A DNA stretch of 64,000 nucleotides, taken from positions 140,274,676 to 140,338,675 of the forward strand of contig NW_023604295.1 in NCBI RefSeq assembly GCF_014898055.3, read 5' to 3'. A program made the position numbers and the translations under genes. The notes beneath the pieces were generated by a model. That model was given only the letters and a program-made list of their open reading frames with translations, did not search any database and had not been told where the DNA came from. Below, piece by piece: positions 50,185-61,996 of the stretch (positions within the stretch are counted from its first letter, which is position 1; every line of letters begins with the position of its first letter). Source of the stretch: Talpa occidentalis (Eukaryota > Chordata > Mammalia > Eulipotyphla > Talpidae).

Positions 50185-50575
50185 AAGAATATGTAGTATA
50201 GATACACAATAGAGTACTACACAGCGATCAAAAAAGATAAACTCATGTCATTTGAGGCAACAGGGATGGATCTGGAAGGGATTATGCTAAGCGAAATGAA
50301 TCAGAAGTAAAAGATAAATATATGGGTGATTTCATTTACATGCAGAATAGAGAGAAACCAAAGTGTTGGGGAAAAACAATAAGATGAAACTTGCAAGCTG
50401 TCCATAGATCTGAGACAGACCAGGGGAGGGGAAGAGGTAGGGGTCAAAATGGGAAGCTCACAAGGGATTATGGTGATGAAGGGCAGGTGCTGTAGTTGTG
50501 GCAGAACCACAGGGATTACACTGGAGGGGAGATATCAGATACATACAAAATTAAGAGATATAAGAAAATTAATTA
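50185..50575 (+). mobile_element. LINE-1 3' end, sense, older than its neighbour
   Basis: ORF2 end ('gagtactacacagcgatc', 'gggatggatctggaaggga', 'atgctaagcgaaatgaatc') and a 3' UTR unlike the young copies. 5'-truncated, frame-broken. Confidence 0.8.
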
Positions 50576-50629
50576 AAAAAGAATTATTCCAATAGTCACA
50601 GGTTTAAATTTAGTTTATAGGAAGGTTGG

Positions 50630-51764
50630 CAACTCAAAATGGGTTAAAGAACTAGACATAAGACCTGAAACCATAAAATACATAGAAGGAAATATAAGTG
50701 AAACACTACATGACATGTACATCAAAGACATCTTTACAGACACATCACCCAAAGCAGTGATAGTGAAGGCAAAGATCAACAGCTGGGACTACATCAAATT
50801 AAAGAGCTTCTGCACAGCAAAAGAGACAATAACCAAAACAAAGAGAAACCCCACCAAAAGGGAGAAAAATTTTGCACACAACACTGATGATAAAGGACTG
50901 ATGACAAAAATCTACAAGGAGTTGATGAGACTCAACAAAAACAAAGAAAATAATCCAGTCAAAAAATGGGCAGAAGAGCTAAAAAGAAACTTCTCTGAAG
51001 AGGAAATGCAAATGGCCAACAAGCATATGAAAAAATGTTCAACATCACCTGTAATCAGGGAAATGCAAATCAAAACTACCATGAGATACCATGTTACACC
51101 TGTGAGAATGGCACATATTAAAAAAACTAGCAACAACAAATGTTGGCAAGGTTGTGGAGAAAAAGGAACTCTCCTGCACTGTTGGTGGGAGCGCAAACTG
51201 GTCCAACCACTATGGAGAGCTGTGTGGAGATTTCTGGACCTACTAAACATAGAGCTTCCATATGATCCAGCAATCCCACTCCTAGGTATTTACCCAAAGG
51301 ACACAGAAACATCAATTCCAAAGAGCACCTGCACCCCTATGTTTATAGCAGCACTGTTTACAATAGCTAAGCTTTGGAAACAACCCAAATGCCCAAAAAT
51401 AGATGACTGGATCAAGAAGATGTGGTACATATGCATCATGGAATATTACTCAGCAATCAAAAAAGATAAACACATGCAACTTGCAGCAACATGGATGGAG
51501 CTGGAATGGATCATGCTCAGCAAAATAAGCCAGAAAGAAAAAGAAAAATACCCGATGGTCTCACTCATAGCAGGAATCTAGAAAACCTAAATAAGGGACC
51601 AGGAAAAAGAATAACTATAAGAAAGAAAAAATCAAAATCAACAAATAACTATAAACCAGAGACATACTATGGGGGGCAGGGGAAGGAGGATTAGGGGTCA
51701 AAATAAGGAGGATGCAATCGTATGGGGAATATAAAAATTTAAAAAATGCAAAAAAAAAGAAAAA
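50630..51764 (+). mobile_element. Young 5'-truncated LINE-1 (ORF2 C-terminal part plus 3' UTR)
   Basis: A single insertion flanked by 'aaggttgg' (50622-50629; again just after the A tail, about 51765-51780). The ORF2 frame is open from the 5' edge to its stop at 51581. The 3' UTR shares wording with the 48 kb copy ('gggaccaggaaaa', 'gtatggggaatataaaaa'), so both come from one recent L1 lineage. There is no promoter, ORF1, endonuclease or reverse-transcriptase domain, so it cannot move by itself. Confidence 0.95.
50631..51581 (+). pseudogene. L1 ORF2p C-terminal remnant, about 316 codons
   Basis: Open frame entering from the truncated 5' edge; the first ATG is at 50715. It covers the region after the reverse transcriptase, including the cysteine-rich motif ([10 protein letters not shown]...HCWW) and the conserved '[11 protein letters not shown]' and '[14 protein letters not shown]' motifs, ending MVSLIAGI. 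The last cysteine of the C-x3-C-x7-H-x4-C motif is replaced by arginine (CGC at 51192-51194; the 48 kb copy has TGC). It has no start of its own and is not expected to make a functional protein. Confidence 0.9.
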
Positions 51765-51809
51765 AAGGTTGAAAGGTTGGAAGAGTGAGTCATTGACACT
51801 AAAAATGTA

Positions 51810-52680
51810 ATTATTTTCGACAGGGTGGGGCTTCTGGTTCTAAGCTATTTTGACTTAAAAATTTGTTAATGCTCCCTAGCCAAGAGGAAAATAATACTGG
51901 AGCTTAATCTCTGCCTTTTTAAATAACACACTGTGAAGATATAAAGGCTGGATACCCATTGTTTAAATCTCTTTATCTGGCTCCCTGGTCATTAGTGATT
52001 ATTGCAAAGACTGGTATTACCAACAGACAGCAGGTTTTGCAAAGTTTTCCAAATTTACTTTCTGGTCTGCTAGAGTGGAGGGCAGGTGGTGGGGTGGGGG
52101 GAAGCTGTTCCCAGAACATTTCCCAATACATTTACACTTACCTATGGGAAATTTACTTTGCTATAAAGGCTAAAGAAATGGGATGAACTAGGGGTATATA
52201 ACATCTCCTAAGGGACTGGGGGTGTCAAGGTTGAAAAAGGGGGAGATTTCACTTGATAGGGTTTAGATGACTTCATCTGACAAAATGTACCTTCCAAGGC
52301 ATGTCCTGCCTTAAGATAGGTTTTGGTGATAAAGAGCTGGTTTCTGGAGATGTTTCTAAATCTAGCTCATCTGCATTCTTTAATGATAATAGTATCTCCT
52401 GAGGTCCACAGGACCTCAATCAATCTTATTTCTCTCCTCCAAGATGACACTTACTGGAAAAACCCCACTCTGGGCACAATGAGAAAGCCACCTCACTCAG
52501 GGACACGGACACTACAGAAGCTTCTCAGTTGATGATTCTCCCACCCATTCCTTTCTGTAGAAACACCTCAGATCAGAGAAGCTGTAAAGTTTGCTGTGCT
52601 TTGAGTTGTGACTCTCTCTCTCTCTTTCTTGTCAATTAAATACACTTTAATAAGAGAGTATTTCATTTGTTAGACTCCAT
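51810..52680 (+). mobile_element. Possible old LTR, family unknown
   Basis: Non-L1 sequence with several LTR-like traits: a 'tatataacatctcc' box (about 52195), a 'ctctctctctctctttcttg' stretch and 'caattaaatacactttaataa' near the end, a common ending style of mammalian LTRs. I could not identify ends or TSD. The 69-75 codon frames inside have no domains. Confidence 0.3.
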
Positions 52681-52868
52681 TTTCCTCAACAAGAAGGTGT
52701 CACTCATTACAATACTTGGTGATACTTGAATTAATAAATGTCCTAATACATAGGATGAATGGTTAATTGAATGAAAAAATGAATAGATGAATATTATTTA
52801 GCAAAGTATTCCATGCATTTGTCTTATCAGTGTCCTTATTAGTGTATGAAACAGGGAATTCTACTTTT

Positions 52869-53172
52869 CCTTTTTTTTTTTTTAAGTTTGTCAATTTTTT
52901 TTTAAAGATTTATTTATTTATTTATTTATTTATTTATACAAGCACCAGGTACAGTCAGAAGTGCGGGAGGGTGAGCAAATTCACCAGAGCCAGAGGGGAG
53001 AGCAGAACAGGCAGACGGACAAAGTACACTGCTGAGGGGAGCAGCAGGCAGCAGGAGAGGTCTGCGTGCCATGTGGGACCCTCATCAGGCGGCCAGGGAT
53101 GGAACCAGCGCTGCAGAAGCTGCGGGCAGCTTCACAACCCAGCACTCAACCACTGAGCCACTGAGGAGGCCC
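52869..53172 (-). mobile_element. T+ SINE copy 18 (younger type)
   Basis: Reverse full-length copy with a long composite tail (poly-T, 'aagtttgtcaa', poly-T, then seven TTTA units). TSD 'ggaattctactttt' (52855-52868) and 'ggaattctgctttt' (53173-53186). Confidence 0.95.
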
Positions 53173-53186
53173 GGAATTCTGCTTTT

Positions 53187-54782
53187 TCTTTTAATATTCT
53201 CAATTCACTCTTTATTAGAAAAGTTCTGTAATTGTTTATAAACCCACATATACACATTTTTGTATGTGTCTGTTTGATTTTTTTCTTTCTCTCACATACT
53301 ATTTTCATTGGGATTGTTCCTTGGCACTTTTTCTCCTTCGGTTTTATTTTTGCATTATTTCCCTTACTCTTTCTTGAAATTATTTAGCCTTTCAGCCTTT
53401 TAAAAACCTCAGTGCACAGAAAGATACTCCTAGTGCCCTTTAACCTTACCCTATAGCAGAGAGACTAGCTTGCATTTAGAGCATAGATAATTGGTGACTA
53501 CCTGAGGCAAAAGACAAACTTAGCATACACCCTGCAGGTTCCTCAAATAGTTCCTTGGTGTCCACACTTCATCAAGTTAAACTCAAGTCCTTTTTGACCC
53601 TTTCTGGGATCTCTTTGTGCTCAAGTCACAGTGACAGAGAGTTATCTCTGCTTGCTAGGGATTCATGATCTTATTGGTGTTACCAACTTGAAGACTGGCT
53701 GACCACTATAATTTCCTGATGTAAACCTCTGATAATTTGTTCATTCCTGCTAGTTATTAATAAACATGTCTTATAAATGCCAAAACTTTGATCCCACCAA
53801 TGAAAGCTGTATTATTTAATTCATATCTTTAAAAGCATTGCTACAAGATATTCTATTGAACAACTGACATCTATTTTGCAATATATATAAATTCACAAGC
53901 TTTGAGGTGATTTGTGTGTATACATATTATGATTTGTTACTGTCTAATTAAGCATGTTGAAACATTCATAGCTGTCAATGTAAGAAATTTATACTCCCTT
54001 GCTTTTATTTGAAGAAATATAAATTGGAAAAAAAAAAAAAACTATATCCAGCCTACACCATTAAAAACTCATTCTTTAATTTTGCCTACATTTAACATGC
54101 AGGTATTTTGATAAGACACTACACAATCAATAAAGAATATACAAAGCAATTTCAGTGATACTTAGGTAACATACATATATCAAGTTTAATCATGAGCCCT
54201 AGGGTCACAGAGGTTATAGTATGCTATCCAGAAATAACCCTTATAAGAAATTAATAAAATTTAAAGATTTAATTTGAAAATCTAAATTCCTAGTGATACT
54301 TTTCATTCATAGACTTTATATTCTGTTTTGTGTGCACAAACACATGGATTGGATTCCCATTAATTATATTCAGAAGAATGCTAATCTAAAATATAGATAT
54401 TTTAAAATGGTAACTATTTGTTCTTTTTCTTCAACAACTGCAGTTTTATTTTACAATTCCCTGACTTTTTATTCTGGTAAATGTGGAAAAAGTAAAACAA
54501 GGTATAGTAACTTTCAAGGAAAGATGTCAACATGACATGGATGTACTATGCCCACTGTGTCTTCATAATTCTATGCCACATACCATGGGGTCAAAGCACA
54601 TTCTGAAAGGATAAAGCCACACCTTTAAAGTTTCTATATCAAATGCATGAGAAAGAAAATCTTTCTCTCTACCATAAAATTTTGACTTAGTTATTCACAG
54701 TATAGCACCTTCAAAGACCAACCTGGAAAAGAAATTTTGGTGAATAATTTATAAGTCCAAAGTAAAGCCAAGGGTGCAATTC

Positions 54783-54820
<38 letters not shown>

Positions 54821-55289
54821 AATGTTGTCTTAGAGCACATAGGACTCAGAAAACATATTAAAGTACAAAGAAAAACAAACAAAACAAGCCAAAGCTTACA
54901 TTTACATGAAAAGTACAAATTGCCTTTAAGAAACTAGCTGGGTCATAAATATACCAAAAGTACAATACTGTTGAGAAATATAAGCCAGTTAGAAAGTTTT
55001 GAAGGATATATGAGGTTTTATAAATATTTTTGAAGTAGTAGCATGATTCCAAAAAAATAACTACACATATCTTTGAAAATCTAATTCTTAAAACTTTCAT
55101 GTATAATATCTTGTCCTGCTGAAATACAAAAAAAAAAAAAAAAGCAATGATAATGATAGAATTTCCTCTTTAAAATGTTAAACCAAAACAGCACAATTTT
55201 TTTTTTTTATTTTCCAACTTTTTGAGTCTTCTATAGTCCATGGAGCTCGTTCACTTATCAACTCACAACCCCCAACCCACAGATTAATT
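53187..55289. other. AT-rich stretch without a supported gene
   Basis: No coding or repeat call besides one (AC)n run and A runs near 54030 and 55130. Confidence 0.5.
54785..54814. repeat. (CA)n microsatellite
   Basis: About 15 CA units, followed by a short TA run. Confidence 0.95.
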
Positions 55290-56118
55290 TGCTTTTTAAA
55301 ATGCTTTTTTGAGGTATGATTGACATATAAATAGTTTTATATACTTAACGTATATAACTTGATGAGTTTAGAGTTAAGTATACCACCATGAAAACATCAC
55401 AATAATGCCATATAGTATATCCGTCACCTTCTATAGTTTCCTGTGTGATTTATGTTATTATTATTATAAAAACACTTAACATCTACCTTCCAAGCTTATT
55501 TTAAATATACAGCACAGTGATATTGACAATAGTCACTAAGCTGCATGGAAGATCTACAGACTTACTGATCTTACATGAAGATCTATAGAGTCTATATATC
55601 TTACACAATGAGACTTAGTATTTGTGACTAATACCTCCCTATTTCCTTCTCCCAGCTGATCGTGGTAACCACCACTCCACTCTCTGCTTCTATGAATTCA
55701 ACTATTTCAGATTCCTCAAATAAGTGTATCATATAGTTTTTGTCCTTTCATGACTGGGTTATTTTACTTTACCTACTTTACAGCAGGCATTTGAGTAGGA
55801 GTTCCATTTTTAAAGATAATAATATATGTGGGTGTGTACACATACATACACACAGATACATTTATAAATTTCTGTAGCAATTTATCTAATGACATACTTA
55901 GGTTGCTCATATATCTTAACTACCATGAGTAATGCTTCAATGAATAGGGTGAGTGCAGATATCTCTTTGTGATTCTTATTTCAATCATTTTGGATATATA
56001 CCCAGAATTTGGATTACAGGACTTAGGGTACATTTATTTTTAATTTTTTGAGAAACCTCCATGCCATTTTCTATAGTGGCTGCACTAACTCACATTCCTA
56101 CCAAAATTCCACTTTGGG
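55290..56118 (-). mobile_element. Old LINE-1 3' end, antisense
   Basis: The plus strand shows L1M 3' UTR complement ('tgaggtatgattgacata', 'ataacttgatgagttta', 'accaccatgaaaacatcac') and then the ORF2 end complement ('gattcctcaaataagtg', 'aatgcttcaatgaatagg', 'ggatatatacccagaa', 'tagtggctgcactaactc'). Inactive. Confidence 0.85.
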
Positions 56119-56149
56119 TAGTTATATTGACTTTCATAAGACAGAAAAA

Positions 56150-56262
56150 ATATTTTAATCCTTGTTCTGCCAGGATTATATATTCATGAATTTATATGAT
56201 TGGAGAAATCCACTTGACTGCTCTGAATCTCAATGTTCACCTCTGTTAAAAGGATAATGCTG
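56150..56262 (+). mobile_element. MIR-like SINE remnant
   Basis: 'gagaaatccacttgactgct', 'gaatctcaatgttcacctct' and 'gttaaaaggataatgc' follow the MIR pattern. Diverged. Confidence 0.55.
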
Positions 56263-56267
56263 TTGTA

Positions 56268-56600
56268 ATGGTCAATTTTATGTGTAAACTTGACTGGGCC
56301 TATAGTATGTAAGTATTTGGTAAAATGCCATTCTAGTTGTTGTGATTAACATTTAAATTACTAGAATTTGAGTAAAGCAGATTATTTGACTACACTGATG
56401 AATCTCATGCATTTAGTCGAAAGTCCTAAGAACAAAAGACGTGAATTTTCCAAAAAGAAAAATTCTGCCCCCAAACTGCTCTCAGATTCAAGAATACAAT
56501 ATAAACTCTTGTTAGAATTTTCAATGTGCTTGGCTACCCTGGAATTTCATACCTGGCAGCCCACACAATCATGTGAGTCAATTCCTTAAAATAATCCCCC
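56268..56600 (+). mobile_element. Old ERVL/MaLR-type LTR
   Basis: Starts 'tgttgtaatggtcaatttta', then 'tgtaaacttgactgggcc', 'gattaacatttaaatta', 'gagtaaagcagatt', and late 'caatcatgtgagtcaattcc'. This is the order of a widespread mammalian LTR type. The subfamily is unsure. The A/G-rich 'agatatagatag' run after it is probably its decayed TAGA tail. Confidence 0.65.
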
Positions 56601-56760
56601 TTCCAGATATATAGGTAAACAGGTAAATAGATATAGATAGACCAGACAGATGTAGAAAGACATAGACATACCAGAGTTATATAAAATATAGGGAGGGATA
56701 GATTATATAAGTACAGATGGATATATTATTGTTGTTACATAAATGTTACATTGCAGATTT

Positions 56761-57035
56761 TATTTTTCACTTTTTAAAAATATTTATTTATTTATTTATA
56801 CAAGCACTGAGTGCAGTCAGAAGTGCGGGAGGGTGAGAGAATTCACCAGAGCCAGAGAGGGGAACAGAGCAGGGAGAGTGATGAAATACACTGCTGAGGG
56901 GAGCAGCGTGCGGCAGGAGAGGTCTGTCGCACCATGTGGGACCCTCGCCAGCAGCCAGGGATGGAACCGGCGCTGCAGAGGCTGTGGGCAGCTTCGCAGC
57001 CCAGCACTCAACTGCTGCACCACCAGGGGAGGCCC
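56761..57035 (-). mobile_element. T+ SINE copy 19 (younger type)
   Basis: Reverse full-length copy, B-box complement 'gggatggaaccggcgctgc', head complement 'accaccaggggaggccc'. Perfect 12-bp TSD 'cattgcagattt' at 56749-56760 and 57036-57047. Confidence 0.97.
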
Positions 57036-57047
57036 CATTGCAGATTT

Positions 57048-57872
57048 CATATAGCTAGTATTAATTGCATATATTTTGTTTAGATGTTAAAGTCTATATA
57101 TTTTATTATTCTAAGATCATATGTTAAAGACAAATGTTATATTCTAGATGTTAGGTAGATTTTGTATTAGATGCATAAACGTGTATGTAATATACCATAC
57201 ATGTATCCTATTTACTGCAATTTCCTAGTTCCCTGAAAAACTCTAATACAAATTCATTATTGTGGTTCAAAATTCCAAGTAAATCATGCACATCAGAAGG
57301 TATACTGGCCTTCAGTGTTTTAACTTGTCTATGAATAGAGTCCTTGTGTTTCAGTGATCAACAAAGTAAACATACCCCCTCCATACACACACGTGCCATC
57401 CTCATTAGCAATCACAGCTGCCACTATCCACCTGTGCATCTGTCTGCTATTTTCTTGGTTAACCCAAGATCTTAATACCAACAAAATAAGTTTGTGCCAC
57501 AGGAAGCACAAAATTTGCTAGTGGTTCACTGGGATAATAGTAAGTAGTGTCTTTTCTACCTCTCAGACCTGGGCCATGCTCTGAGAGATAGGACACTATT
57601 GTATGCTAACTTAGCACATGCACAGCAACCTAAAGAACCTTCCCCTGTCCTGCAGGCATGGTGACCAGGAACTGGCACAGTAACTGAGTCTTTAAAAGGC
57701 CAGTTCACTGTCCTATCAAACCAGCTGCCTCAGGATTCGGGGAATGTGATACCGCTGGATTCCATAAGCATAGCTCCACTACTGCCCTTTTTTGCTGTGA
57801 AATACTCTCATCATAACATCTGGACTTATGTTTGTTTATTTTTTTAACTGTATACTTCCATCAGTATATGAT
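57048..57872. other. Unassigned; GC-richer end
   Basis: About 57540-57790 is less AT-rich and could be a decayed LTR. I cannot assign it. No gene. Confidence 0.4.
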
Positions 57873-58145
57873 TATTTTTTTAAAGATTTATTTATTTATG
57901 CATATAAGAGCTGGGGTGCAGGCCCAAGATGTGGGGGTGGAGGAGAGAATTCACCAGAGACAGAGAGGGGAGCAGAATGGGCAGATCTACTGAAATACAT
58001 TGCTGAGGGGAGCAGCAGGCAAGACAGGAGAGGTCTATTGTGCCATGTGGGTCAGCTCCCTGGCTGGGGATTGAACTCTCGATGCAGTGGCTGTGGATAG
58101 CTTCCTAGTGCTGCATCTTAACCCATTGTCCCACCAGGGAGGCCC
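57873..58145 (-). mobile_element. T+ SINE copy 20 (older type)
   Basis: Reverse full-length copy, B-box complement 'gggattgaactc', head complement 'caccagggaggccc'. No clear TSD visible. Confidence 0.93.
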
Positions 58146-59605
58146 TGTTATTGTTGATTTTAATGTAACATATAACATTATATAGAAAAGTCTGTAGACT
58201 CTCTACAGAATACAGAAAAGTCCCTTATTTTCTGAAGAACATCTGTGATGTTCTAACACAGAAAATCAACATCAGGAAGAAAAATATAAAATAAAATGAC
58301 AACTGTTTACTTTGCCCTTATTGTTAAGAAGAAAACTAGAAGGTTGAGTCAGTGAATAGTCATGTAATTGGTCTTGGCATTACATTGCATAGATTATTTA
58401 AGGGAAACATTTTTTCTCTTAGGAAATGACATGTGTGATGTCCTCCAAAGAATAAGAAGAAATGCCCGTGCCAAAGAAGAATCTAGGCAGAGAACACAAA
58501 GAGGGAAGGCTCTGAAGAATGAATGAAGTAACCACTGAAAGCAGACCAGAGTGGTTCAAGGTAAACTTAGGGTCAAGGAATAATTAGGTGAGACAGGAAG
58601 GCAGGCTACAGAACTGATCATTTACAAAAATTTGCATTGCGGATGTACTAAAACTGGTCCTTACAGGATCCCATCTGCCCTCTGTGTCAAAGGCACCCTC
58701 TCTTTCCAACCAACATATGGTCAATGAAGTCACAAAGTACTTGAAATCAGCCATCATGGGCATATTTATACCATGGATTCTATAAGACTACAATTCTCTG
58801 ACAACCCACACCTCCACAAATGAACAAATACGCAGAAAAGCACACTACCCGTCTTAGCTCTCTTGTAGTTTTCTTGAGTGTAGGCCCTCAGCCAAATCAA
58901 AGACCCACATCTCCTATTTCTTAAAGCACTTTTGTGTTTTTGCTGGCCAAGGTGTACACTATTTTGAGCATCACCATGGATGAAATCTGGTCAGTCAACT
59001 ATAGAGCTCAACTTCACCAAGGCCTTATCTTAGTCATGCTTTTACTTGAAGATTAATGGAGAATGGTGGATCCTGGATAGGGAAGTCTTGGTTGTTCAAC
59101 CATTACCTCCGCCTTGCAAGGTGGTCATCAATTTTCCTCAGAGCAAAAGTAACTGGTGGGCTCATAGTACTTGACATTGACTAGTTTTTCTAAGTTATTT
59201 TGTCTTTTTCAGCAGGTAAACCAAATTGTGTTTTCAGCTTTATCTCCACTTCTGACAAGGGAAAAAGACTTTACATAATCAGACATACTTTGGATTTTCC
59301 TGATTATTTCAACTTTCTTCTGCATTATTTCTGTGATAATTTGTAAACATATTTTAATTATTTATATTTTTCTGTTCAGATGTTTCCTACTGTACTTATT
59401 TGCCAAAATGAAAATTCTCATATAGGATAATGTTTATTTTTAAAACATAGCTGGCATCCTATAGACAGAAGTTTATTAGAAGGGGCCAGGGTGACAATGG
59501 CTGCAAGTGGTTAAGGGATATGGGTGACACTGTCCATTTTGACCAACATCATTTGCAAGTCTGTCCTGGCAAGGATTATCATCTGAGTAGATTTTAAAAT
59601 TTCTG
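58146..59605. other. Unassigned sequence, no supported gene
   Basis: No frame or repeat that I can support. Confidence 0.5.
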
Positions 59606-59725
59606 ATAACCTCAGTTTACTCGAAAATGGGATACTACTATCTCAGTTTATGGTGAAGATTATAAAATTGCAATTGTACGTTTTGTACTGTTCTGGGTAC
59701 AAAGTGAGCTAGCAATACAAAGTGG
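59606..59725 (+). mobile_element. MIR-like SINE remnant
   Basis: 'aacctcagtttactcgaaaa' followed by 'tgggatactactatctcag' and 'ttctgggtacaaagtg' follow the MIR order. Confidence 0.55.
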
Positions 59726-59765
59726 ACATGCTTATCCTTAAGGCCATCTTTCAAAATTCTATGCA

Positions 59766-60045
59766 GGGCCTCCCTGGTGGCACAAAGGGGTAAGACACAA
59801 CCTATGAAGCTATCCACAGCCGCTGCAGCACGAGTTCGATCCCCGGCTGGCCAGGGAGCTGACCCACCTAGCACGGCAGATCTCTCCTGTCTCGCCTGCT
59901 GCTCCCCTCAGCAGTGTATTTCAGTCAGTCTTCCTGCTCTGTTCCACTCTCTGTCTCTGGTGAATCCAACCCCTCTCCCAAACACCTCTGGCCTGTACCC
60001 CAGCTATTGTAGACATAAATAAATAAATCTTTTTAAAAAACCCAC
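59766..60045 (+). mobile_element. T+ SINE copy 21 (older type)
   Basis: Sense copy with clean head 'gggcctccctggtggcac', B box 'gagttcgatccc', tail 'ataaataaataaatctttt'. Perfect 13-bp TSD 'aaaattctatgca' at 59753-59765 and 60046-60058. Confidence 0.97.
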
Positions 60046-60221
60046 AAAATTCTATGCAATTGAATTGTTGAGCAAAACAGGTATCAAATATAGTGGAGCA
60101 ATGGTACACTGATCAAACCAACCAAAAGCTGGCACTAGCTTTAGGCAGTAGGATTTCTTTTGCTGTATTTCTCGTACACTTTTGTTTCATGCACCACTCA
60201 GATTTAGATTTTAAAAATTTG

Positions 60222-60544
60222 GGCCTCCCCTGGTGGCACAGGTGGTTGAGCTCAGCGCTGTGAAGCTGTCTGCAGCCACTGTAGCGCCGGTTCCCTGCCG
60301 GCCAGCCAGCGAGAATCCCACATGGTGCGGCAGACCTCTCCTGTCTCACCCACTGCTCCCCTTTCTCACCCACTGCTCCCCTTTCTCACCCACTGCTCCC
60401 CTCAGCAGTGTATTTCGTCAGTCTGCCTGTTCTGTTCCCCACTCTGTCTCTGGTGAGTCCTCTACCCTCCCACGCATCTGGCCTGTACCCCGGTTCTTGC
60501 ATGCATGAATAAATAACAAAATCTTTAAAAAAATAAAAATATAT
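60222..60544 (+). mobile_element. T+ SINE copy 22 (intermediate type) with internal tandem repeat
   Basis: Sense copy from 'gggcctcccctggtggcac' to 'ataaataacaaaatctttaaa'. Part of the B box is lost ('gccggttccctgcc'). Contains a threefold 20-bp repeat. TSD 'aaaaatttg' at 60213-60221 and 60545-60553. Confidence 0.95.
60345..60402. repeat. 20-bp minisatellite (3 copies) in SINE copy 22
   Basis: Unit 'ctcacccactgctccccttt' present three times, the last running into normal SINE sequence. Other SINE copies have it once, so it arose by local duplication in this copy or its source. Confidence 0.97.
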
Positions 60545-60553
60545 AAAAATTTG

Positions 60554-61698
60554 AGGGAATTTGAATCTCAAGGAAAGGATGGTATGTTTATTGATGAAGG
60601 TCTTGCCAATAACACAGCTCACTAAATCCTACTTGAAGCTTCCAGTCCATCCTGCTTCTGTGTCCATTTTTCTGTTAGGATGTTTAAAACTGTACATGGC
60701 TGCAGATTATATAGCCTGAAGGATTGCAACTCCTGGAAATCTGCAGTGACCGACTCTCCTTTGGGCTCTCTAATTGGTTTCTGAAATCTTCCTTTTGAGG
60801 CAACACTTGCACAGGACATAAAGTCCCTTTGGAGGTTTGCCACAGCTCATTTTATTGCCTTCAGAAAATATATTTGGCCTGATTAACCCAGTCTATTTAT
60901 AAAAGGTTATAACTAGATGGGCTGTTTTATATTAACTTATTAAATACAGAGCTTAAGTTTTCTCATATTGGTGCCTATTTGCGTTCTTTCTCTATGCTAG
61001 GTGTTTTTTTTTTTTTTCAAAATTCTTTTTACACAAGTGAATTTATGGCCTCAACTATAATAGATATTGTACACCAGGAAATGTGTCCACTGAAATGACC
61101 ATTAACACATTAGAGGGCGTTGTAATTGTAATTTATGTGCCTCCAACTATGAAATGAAGAGAATTCTCAGTTCAGTTTTTGTGTCATTGCCTTTCTTTGT
61201 TGAAATATTTAGGTGTAGATATTTAAAGGCTCCTTCCAGCATCTACATGCAGGTTCATCTGATACTTTGTATTTACTACTGGTACCAGTTACACCATTGT
61301 TGTACCACAATATGGTACTGATGATGCAACAGGTTCCTTTCTCTTTATAGGACACATTAGTACACTCGATATTATCTTAGCAAACCCCGAAGATGGATGA
61401 ATCACTAGCCGCATGTTGATCAAAAACAGGCTCTTATAATACTCATAAGAAAGATCCCAGGCAACAATCTGATTGCACAGTGCAAACACATCTTCTACTT
61501 TATGCACAGGCAAGATGTTATCCTTTTTGATTTTTCAAGAGTAAATGCCTGCATGCAAGATTTACATGAGAACAAGAGACCAGCACAAAAGTAGCTGAAG
61601 TGCATGGCCACATATTTCCAAGGTTCCACTGTAGCCCTCCTACACTCAGCATTTTTTCCTGCACCCTTAGCTGGACATTCCTCCCTGGTCCCCTTACT
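60554..61698. other. Unassigned sequence, no supported gene
   Basis: Small minus-strand frames (60622-60843, 61289-61513, 61518-61706; 62-74 codons) have no recognisable domain. Confidence 0.45.
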
Positions 61699-61715
61699 CT
61701 AGGCATATAATATTT

Positions 61716-61982
61716 TTTAAAGGTTTATTTTATTTATTTAGGCATACAAGAGCTGGAATGTAGGACAGAGGTAGGAGTGAGAGGATTCACCCCCACAGAG
61801 TGGCAAGCGGAATAGGCAGATCTACTGAAATACACTGCTGAGGGGAGCAGCGGGGCGAGACAGGAGAGGTCTACTGTGCCATGTGGGTCACCTCGCTGGC
61901 CGGGGATGGAACTCATGCTGCAGTGGCTGTCGGTTTGCTTCATAGTGCTGAGACATGATCCCTTGTGCCACCTGGGAGGCCC
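61716..61982 (-). mobile_element. T+ SINE copy 23 (older type)
   Basis: Reverse full-length copy. Left target sequence 'ctaggcatataatatttt' (61699 on) and right 'ctagacatatatttttt' (61983 on) are its imperfect TSD, and the right copy is also the left flank of copy 24. Confidence 0.94.
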
Positions 61983-61996
61983 CTAGACATATATTT

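Noticed and set aside
57540..57790. Less AT-rich block as an LTR or exon
   Set aside because: Wording is only vaguely LTR-like; no ends, TSD or splice pair could be shown.
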